The notes under the pieces are model-generated. The model was not told where the DNA came from. It worked only from the letters and a program-made list of their open reading frames with translations, and searched no databases. The translations under genes and the position numbers were made by a program. A DNA stretch of 64,000 bases, from contig JACQFN010000016.1 of assembly GCA_016200045.1 (NCBI GenBank), positions 62,001-126,000 of the forward strand, given 5' to 3'. This document shows, piece by piece, positions 59,237-64,000 of the stretch (position 1 is its first letter; each line of letters starts with the position of its first letter). Origin of the DNA: Nitrososphaerota archaeon. GTDB taxonomy: Archaea; Thermoproteota; Nitrososphaeria; Nitrososphaerales; Gagatemarchaeaceae.

Positions 59237-60118
59237 AACGACGATACCGCCGTCTTCCAGTGCCAACGTGTGCTCGAACTGCGCCACCGGACGCCCCGAT
59301 GCCTCTACCAGAGTCGGGTAGCCATGAACGACCTTTCGCTTCACGAGCTCCTTTAGCATCGGGCCTACCTTCCCCCTACCCCACCTCTCCGAATACCACC
59401 TTGGAGTGAACGGGAGGGTCTTCCTCTCGCCCCAGACCTCATCCACGAACCCGTCGAGTTCCTTCTTCCCCGTCTTCTTCCTGGAAGCGACGGCGAATAT
59501 CGTGGTCATCGGAGAATCTACAACGTACCCGGCCGCAGATGAGGGGGTCACGAACGGCTCGATGGCGAAGACGTCCCCCGTCCTGAGTGACGGAAGGCCG
59601 GGGACGTACAGGTTGGGGATGCTCTTTCCAGCGTGAACGGCGTAGCGGTCTACCGTGTGTCCCGTGAGGTTCTGGATCGTCCTGAACCCGAACCTGCTCG
59701 CTTCCTGTCCGACGCTCCTCCCTATCTCGCCAACGCGCAGGTCCCTCCCGGCGGCCTCGATCGCGACCTGCAGGCACTTCTTCGCCACGTCCAGAAGGAG
59801 AGCATGTCCCTCGTCGAAGGTTAGCGTCGTCGCTGTGTCTGTCACGTAGCCTTCGACGTGAACGCCGAAGTCGACCTTGATCACGTCCGAGGCGCCGAGC
59901 TTCGAGGCATCGCCCTCCTCGGGGGCGTAGTGGGCGGTGACCTGGTTCACTCCGATTCCTGTCGGGAAAGCGGGCAGCCCTCCCCTCCGGCGGATCTCCG
60001 ATTCCACGAGCTCGCACACTTCGACGAACCCCATCCCGGGCCTCACGGTCCCGACGACCGTGTTTCGGACCGCCTTCGTAATCTCGCCCGACTTTCGGTA
60101 CTGCTCAGGGATCTTCAA
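59228..60118 (-). CDS. map: Methionine aminopeptidase, type II
   Basis: The 296-residue protein has the archaeal MetAP2-like pattern: AFPTGIGVNQVTAHYAPEEGD, IKVDFGVHVEGYVTDTATTLTF, NLTGHTVDRYAVHAGKSIPN, FAIEPFVT and QFEHTLALEDGGIVVLT, giving the five metal ligands (two Asp, His, two Glu). It removes initiator Met. ATG 60118. Confidence 0.97.
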   Translation of the reverse strand: MKIPEQYRKSGEITKAVRNTVVGTVRPGMGFVEVCELVESEIRRRGGLPAFPTGIGVNQVTAHYAPEEGDASKLGASDVIKVDFGVHVEGYVTDTATTLTFDEGHALLLDVAKKCLQVAIEAAGRDLRVGEIGRSVGQEASRFGFRTIQNLTGHTVDRYAVHAGKSIPNLYVPGLPSLRTGDVFAIEPFVTPSSAAGYVVDSPMTTIFAVASRKKTGKKELDGFVDEVWGERKTLPFTPRWYSERWGRGKVGPMLKELVKRKVVHGYPTLVEASGRPVAQFEHTLALEDGGIVVLT

Positions 60119-60204
60119 TTCGAGTTCACAAATCCTTTATTGCGTTAGGAGACCGCCCGAGACGACTGTGGTATTTCAACTGATGCTGCAGAGGCCGTGA
60201 AAGA

Positions 60205-60708
60205 TTGCGGTACAGGACTGTCGCGACAGGCGGGACGTTCGACCACTTCCACAAAGGGCACCTCGCCCTCCTCTCCAGGAGCTTTGAGGCCGGGGACAAG
60301 GTGGTCATAGGGGTGACGTCTGACGCGTTCGCGGCGAGGGAGGGCAAGTCTCCCAACCAGCCCTACGATGAGCGTGTGTCCGAGCTCGAGTCGGCCATTA
60401 GGTCCTACTTCCCCGGACGGGAATACCTGATCGCGAAGCTGGACGACTACTTCGGGCCGGGGATAGCGTCCCCGGAGGTCCAGGCGATAGTGGTCACCCG
60501 CGAAACGGCTTCGCGGGTCCCAATCGCCAACTCGCTACGCGAGAAGAAGGGGTACTCCCCGCTCGAGGTGATCGTCGTCGACTACGTCCTGGCTGAAGAC
60601 CAGAAACCAATCTCATCCACCCGCATCCGTCGGGGGGAGATCGACAAAGAAGGCCGTTTGTTGAGCAAGAGAGGGGCCAAACCGCCGATGAACCCCGAAA
60701 GGGATTAA
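60205..60708 (+). CDS. coaD: Phosphopantetheine adenylyltransferase (archaeal type)
   Basis: The 167-residue protein has the nucleotidyltransferase motif TVATGGTFDHFHKGHLALLSRSF and the ISSTRIRRGEID motif, with the archaeal/eukaryal PPAT spacing. It catalyses the penultimate step of coenzyme A synthesis. Start TTG 60205. It is 25 bp upstream of trpS. Confidence 0.95.
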   Translation: MRYRTVATGGTFDHFHKGHLALLSRSFEAGDKVVIGVTSDAFAAREGKSPNQPYDERVSELESAIRSYFPGREYLIAKLDDYFGPGIASPEVQAIVVTRETASRVPIANSLREKKGYSPLEVIVVDYVLAEDQKPISSTRIRRGEIDKEGRLLSKRGAKPPMNPERD

Positions 60709-60733
60709 ACGCGAAGCATACAGGCAACGGCAC

Positions 60734-61858
60734 GTGGACAGGCAGACGCTCGACCCATGGGGCACGAGCCTGATCAAGGACTACTCCAGGCTGCAGGCGG
60801 AGTTCGGAATCGAGCCTGTCTCGCCTCTTCTCAAACGCTTCAAGAATCCAAGTCACCACCTGAGCAGGGGGATCGACTTCGGGCACAGGGACCTGGGCCG
60901 CATCCTCGACGCAGTCGACAACAACAATCGCTTCGCTGTCATGAGCGGGATCAAGCCGACCGGGGAATTCCACCTCGGGACAAAAATGACGGCGGACGAC
61001 ATGGTATACTTCCAGTCGCTTTCGAAAAAGGCCACCGTCTTCTACGCGATTGCCGACGTTGAGGCCTACTGCGACAACGGCCTTTCCTTCGCCGAGACTT
61101 CCAAGATGGCCGTCAAGAACGTGGCAGACATCCTTGCGCTCGGGCTCGACCCCGACAGGGCCGTCGTCTACCTGCAGAGCGAGGAGATGAGGGTGATGAA
61201 GCTCGCCACGATATTTTCCAGGGGGGTCACGAACAACATGCTGAAGGCCATCTACGGCGAGAGGCAGGTCGGCCTTTACTGGTCCGCCCTGATACAGGCG
61301 GGGGACATCCTCATGCCTCAGCTTCCGGACTTCGGAGGGCCCAAGCCAGTCCTGGTCCCGGTCGGGGCCGACCAGGACCCCCACATCCGTCTGACCAGGG
61401 ACCTAGCGGCGAAATACTCGGGGGAATTCGGTTTCTTTGCTCCCTCCGCCATCTACCACAGGCTGATGCTGAGCTTGAGCGGGGACACGAAGATGTCGAA
61501 ACGCACCATCGAATCGTCCTTCACCCTCGACGACCCCCCAGCTGCAGCCGCAAAGAAGGTGCTGAGCGCCTTCACCGGGGGTAGAGCGACTGTCGAGGAG
61601 CAGCGCAGGCTGGGCGGACGCGCAGACATCTGCCCAGTCTACGACCTCTATAGGTTCCATTTCGCGGAGGACGACGAGCACACAGAACGAGTCTACAACG
61701 AGTGCGTGAAGGGAATCAGGATGTGCGGCGAGTGCAAACAGGAGGCCGCCGGGCTCGTCAAGGGCTTCCTCGCTAGGCAACAGAAGAAGAGGGACGGGCT
61801 GTTGGGAGAAGCGAGGGAGCTCATCGCGAAAAGCAGGAAGGCGCCGTCGAGAAGATGA
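60734..61858 (+). CDS. trpS: Tryptophan--tRNA ligase
   Basis: The 374-residue class I synthetase has the HIGH-like PTGEFHLGT, the archaeal/eukaryal N-terminal extension (MDRQTLDPWGTSLIKDYSRLQ), VPVGADQDPHIRLTRDLA and the KMSKS motif as TKMSKR. GTG 60734 lies 26 nt after a TATA-like gattaaac. The stop overlaps pheS (ATGA). Confidence 0.97.
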   Translation: MDRQTLDPWGTSLIKDYSRLQAEFGIEPVSPLLKRFKNPSHHLSRGIDFGHRDLGRILDAVDNNNRFAVMSGIKPTGEFHLGTKMTADDMVYFQSLSKKATVFYAIADVEAYCDNGLSFAETSKMAVKNVADILALGLDPDRAVVYLQSEEMRVMKLATIFSRGVTNNMLKAIYGERQVGLYWSALIQAGDILMPQLPDFGGPKPVLVPVGADQDPHIRLTRDLAAKYSGEFGFFAPSAIYHRLMLSLSGDTKMSKRTIESSFTLDDPPAAAAKKVLSAFTGGRATVEEQRRLGGRADICPVYDLYRFHFAEDDEHTERVYNECVKGIRMCGECKQEAAGLVKGFLARQQKKRDGLLGEARELIAKSRKAPSRR

Positions 61859-63345
61859 GCGGAACGGCTTCAGCTCTGCACCCTCTGGAACGCCGGTTGC
61901 TTTCGACCCTTTCCGCCCCCGGGTCCCTCGACTTCGATTCTCTGGTGAGAGAAGCAGGCCTCCAGGTCGACCAGGTGAGGCGGGCACTCTCGTGGCTGTC
62001 CTCAAAGGGGCTCGTCGAAACCAACGAGGCCAAGACCACCAGTGTTGAGATGGGAGCGAAGGTCCCCCCCGAACTCCTTCTGTTCGAGAAGGTCCAGTCC
62101 TCGTCCGGGGCGGTCACCCTGGAGTCCCTGAGGGGTTCGTTCGAGTCCGCCGACGAGTTCTCCGCAGCCCTGGGGAGGGCGAGGGGACACGGATGGATCA
62201 AGATCGACCAGAAGAGCTCCCCCCCTGCCGTATCGGTGGAGGACTCACGAGGACCCAAAGCGATGGAGGCGGTGATAGAAGCTGTTCGCAACGGCGAGGA
62301 TCAGTCTCTTTCCGACGACCAGAGCCGCATACTCGTTGACCTCCTAAGGAGGGGGCTGGTCAGGCAGGATGAGAAGACGGTGCTGTCCGTCAGCATCACT
62401 TCAGCGGGGAGGATTGCCGCCCCTCCCCAAACTGAAGAGTACCTCGACAGGCTCACCCCGGCGGTCTTGGCCACCGGCGCGTGGAGGGGTAAGTCGCTCC
62501 GCCCGATTGACGTGGAAGCGAAGGCGCCGGTCTTCTACCCCGGCCGGAGGCACCCGGTCCGGGACTTCATCAGGGAAGTGAAGGAGGCATACATCTCGAT
62601 GGGGTTCACTGAACTGGAGGGAGAGAGCGTCCATCCGGCCTTCTGGAACTTCGACGCCCTCTTCATCCCTCAGGACCATCCGGGACGCGAGATGCAGGAC
62701 ACGTTCTACATCGAAGGGATGTCGGACAAGAAGCTCGCAAGGTCCGGGGTGGTCGACAGGGTCGCGGCTACGCACGAGAACGGCTGGCGGACTGGGAGCC
62801 GCGGATGGGGGGGCATCTGGAGGGTCGAAGAAGCGAGGCGCCTAGTCCTCCGCACGCACAATACGGTCCTTACCGTGAAGGCCTTGTCCGAGTCGAAGGA
62901 TAAGGAGACCCGCGTGTTCGCGGTCAGCAAAGTCTACAGGAATGAGAACCTGGACTACAAGCACCTTCACGAGTTTTACCAGATGGACGGGATCATGGTG
63001 GGGGAGGGCCTCAACGTCAGGCACCTGATGGGATTCCTGAAAGAGTTCTACAAGAAGCTAGGAATGAAGGACGTGAAACTCTGGCCCTCTTACTTCCCGT
63101 ACACAGAGCCGTCGCTGCAGGTCATGGGCTATTCTGATGTCGCCAAGGACTGGGTGGAGCTCGGGGGGTCGGGGGTATTCCGGCCGGAAGTCACCCTTCC
63201 GCTGGGGGTCAAGGTCCCCGTCCTCGCCTGGGGTCCCGGGATAGAGCGCCTGATGCTTCTCAGATTCGGGATGAGCGACCTGAGGGAACTGTACGGCAAC
63301 GACCTGTCGTGGCTAAGGAGCAGACCGGAGATTGCCGGTAGTTAG
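61855..63345 (+). CDS. pheS: Phenylalanine--tRNA ligase alpha subunit
   Basis: The 496-residue protein has the archaeal N-terminal winged-helix region (LHPLERRLLSTLSAPGSLDFDSLVREAGL) and the class II catalytic core: HPVRDFIREVKEAYISMGFTELEGESVHPAFWNFDALFIPQDHPGREMQDTFY (motif 1 region), RVFAVSKVYRNENLDYKHLHEFYQMDG (motif 2) and VLAWGPGIERLMLLRFG (motif 3). ATG 61855 overlaps trpS. Confidence 0.97.
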   Translation: MSGTASALHPLERRLLSTLSAPGSLDFDSLVREAGLQVDQVRRALSWLSSKGLVETNEAKTTSVEMGAKVPPELLLFEKVQSSSGAVTLESLRGSFESADEFSAALGRARGHGWIKIDQKSSPPAVSVEDSRGPKAMEAVIEAVRNGEDQSLSDDQSRILVDLLRRGLVRQDEKTVLSVSITSAGRIAAPPQTEEYLDRLTPAVLATGAWRGKSLRPIDVEAKAPVFYPGRRHPVRDFIREVKEAYISMGFTELEGESVHPAFWNFDALFIPQDHPGREMQDTFYIEGMSDKKLARSGVVDRVAATHENGWRTGSRGWGGIWRVEEARRLVLRTHNTVLTVKALSESKDKETRVFAVSKVYRNENLDYKHLHEFYQMDGIMVGEGLNVRHLMGFLKEFYKKLGMKDVKLWPSYFPYTEPSLQVMGYSDVAKDWVELGGSGVFRPEVTLPLGVKVPVLAWGPGIERLMLLRFGMSDLRELYGNDLSWLRSRPEIAGS

Positions 63346-64000
63346 GCTGGACACGGCCCGCCTGACGAGGATGGTCGGCGCGGGCAAGAAGCTTGTCGTG
63401 GAGAGGCTCCCTTACCTCGGCCTGGACATCGAGAGCGTCGAGAAAGGATCCATCAGGGTCGAGTACAGTCCCAACAGGCCTGACTTCGGGAGCGATTTCG
63501 GCATCGCCCGGGCGCTGAGGGGGATCCTTGGCAAAGAGGTGGGGCTCCCTTCATACTCCACGAGGCCGTCGGGGCTATCTGTCGAGGTCGACGGGCGACT
63601 CTCGAGGGTCAGACCTTACATCGCCTGCGCGACAGCGACGGGGCTCCGCCTGTCGGACGAGGACATCCGCCAGATCATCGCCCTTCAGGAGGACCTTCAC
63701 AACGGGCTAGGAAGGCGCAGACGAAAGGTGGCCGTTGGGCTTCACGACCTCGACAAAGTTAGGCCCCCCCTTTCATATCATGGTATGAAATCTTCGTTCA
63801 AGTTCCGCCCCCTCGGCCAAAAGAGAGAATTCACGATTCGAAGCATTCTGGATTCGACGGAGGAGGGGAGGACCTACGGCGGGGCCCTCGGGGGGACCCG
63901 ACTCTACCCTGTCATTTCCGACTCGAACGGGACGGTTCTTTCCTTTCCGCCCATAATAAACGGAGATGCGACAAAGGTTTCCGGCAAGACGAAGCGCATG
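63332..64000 (+). CDS. pheT: Phenylalanine--tRNA ligase beta subunit (C-terminus off the right edge)
   Basis: From TTG 63332, overlapping the pheS stop by 14 bp in another frame, 223 codons stay open to the window end. The sequence (VVRLDTARLTRMVGAG, RVEYSPNRPDFGSDFGIARALRG, LSDEDIRQIIALQEDLHNGLGRRRRKVAVGLHDLD) is archaeal PheT. With pheS it forms the (alpha-beta)2 enzyme. Confidence 0.95.
   Translation, partial: MPVVRLDTARLTRMVGAGKKLVVERLPYLGLDIESVEKGSIRVEYSPNRPDFGSDFGIARALRGILGKEVGLPSYSTRPSGLSVEVDGRLSRVRPYIACATATGLRLSDEDIRQIIALQEDLHNGLGRRRRKVAVGLHDLDKVRPPLSYHGMKSSFKFRPLGQKREFTIRSILDSTEEGRTYGGALGGTRLYPVISDSNGTVLSFPPIINGDATKVSGKTKRM

Noticed and set aside
1-64000. CRISPR arrays, insertion sequences, integrases or prophage genes
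   Set aside because: I looked for regularly spaced repeats, transposase motifs and terminal inverted repeats and found none; the inteins are the only mobile elements I can support.

Overview
The window comes from a GC-rich archaeal chromosome, most likely a member of the TACK group close to Nitrososphaeria (Thaumarchaeota). The case rests on an archaeal V/A-type ATPase, TFE, NAC, aIF1A, archaeal-type PheRS, TrpRS and PPAT, Trm56, TiaS, a CdvB/ESCRT-III paralogue, Mre11-Rad50, an archaeal RNase P RNA, and several tRNAs and a 5S rRNA with bulge-helix-bulge (BHB) introns. The lineage is an inference; no 16S rRNA is present. Many genes appear leaderless: a TATA-like box lies about 26-28 nt upstream of an ATG, GTG or TTG, and I used this to choose many starts.

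Layout. 1-9.3 kb: partial helical protein, DUF72 protein, DNA polymerase IV, a truncated MFS gene, HyuA/HyuB, a sarcosine-oxidase-like flavoenzyme and a stand-alone LigD-type 3'-phosphoesterase. 9.3-20.8 kb: secreted and membrane proteins, a frameshifted methyltransferase, CdvB paralogue, CAP-domain protein, HIT protein, small zinc proteins, and an ECF S-component/DUF4430 operon facing a DUF4443 winged-helix regulator across a perfect palindrome that covers the transporter start. 20.8-29.2 kb: AlaX-Nre operon and mre11-rad50 (rad50 is frameshifted in its Walker A motif). 29.3-36.5 kb: RNase P RNA, Tsr3, TiaS, a Cys/Met-metabolism PLP enzyme, initiator tRNA with two introns, Trm56-TFE-HD operon, PUA-NAC pair. 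37.6-44.4 kb: ATPase operon H-F-E-A-B-D plus a 45-residue ORF, with an intein in subunit A. 44.7-51.4 kb: adenosylcobalamin-dependent ribonucleotide reductase with two inteins, preceded by a catalytically dead NrdD-like protein fused to an HTH and an ATP-cone. 51.4-64 kb: tRNA-Pro (two introns), methylpurine glycosylase, aIF1A, EndoQ, tRNA-Trp (intron), CpgS, Trm112, 5S rRNA with a 17-nt BHB insert, DUF1512 protein, methionine aminopeptidase, PPAT, TrpRS, PheS and the start of PheT.

How the genes fit together. Most of the window is information processing and DNA repair (Pol IV, LigD-PE, Nre, Mre11-Rad50, Mpg, EndoQ). The B12-dependent reductase, the putative nucleotide-sensing regulator upstream of it and a transporter with a transcobalamin-like partner suggest a cobalamin/deoxynucleotide axis (inference). 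The strongest candidates for something new are the 5S rRNA intron, the HTH-ATP-cone-dead-NrdD protein, the reductase intein with a non-canonical C-terminus sitting on the thiyl-radical cysteine, and the palindromic operator of the transporter operon.
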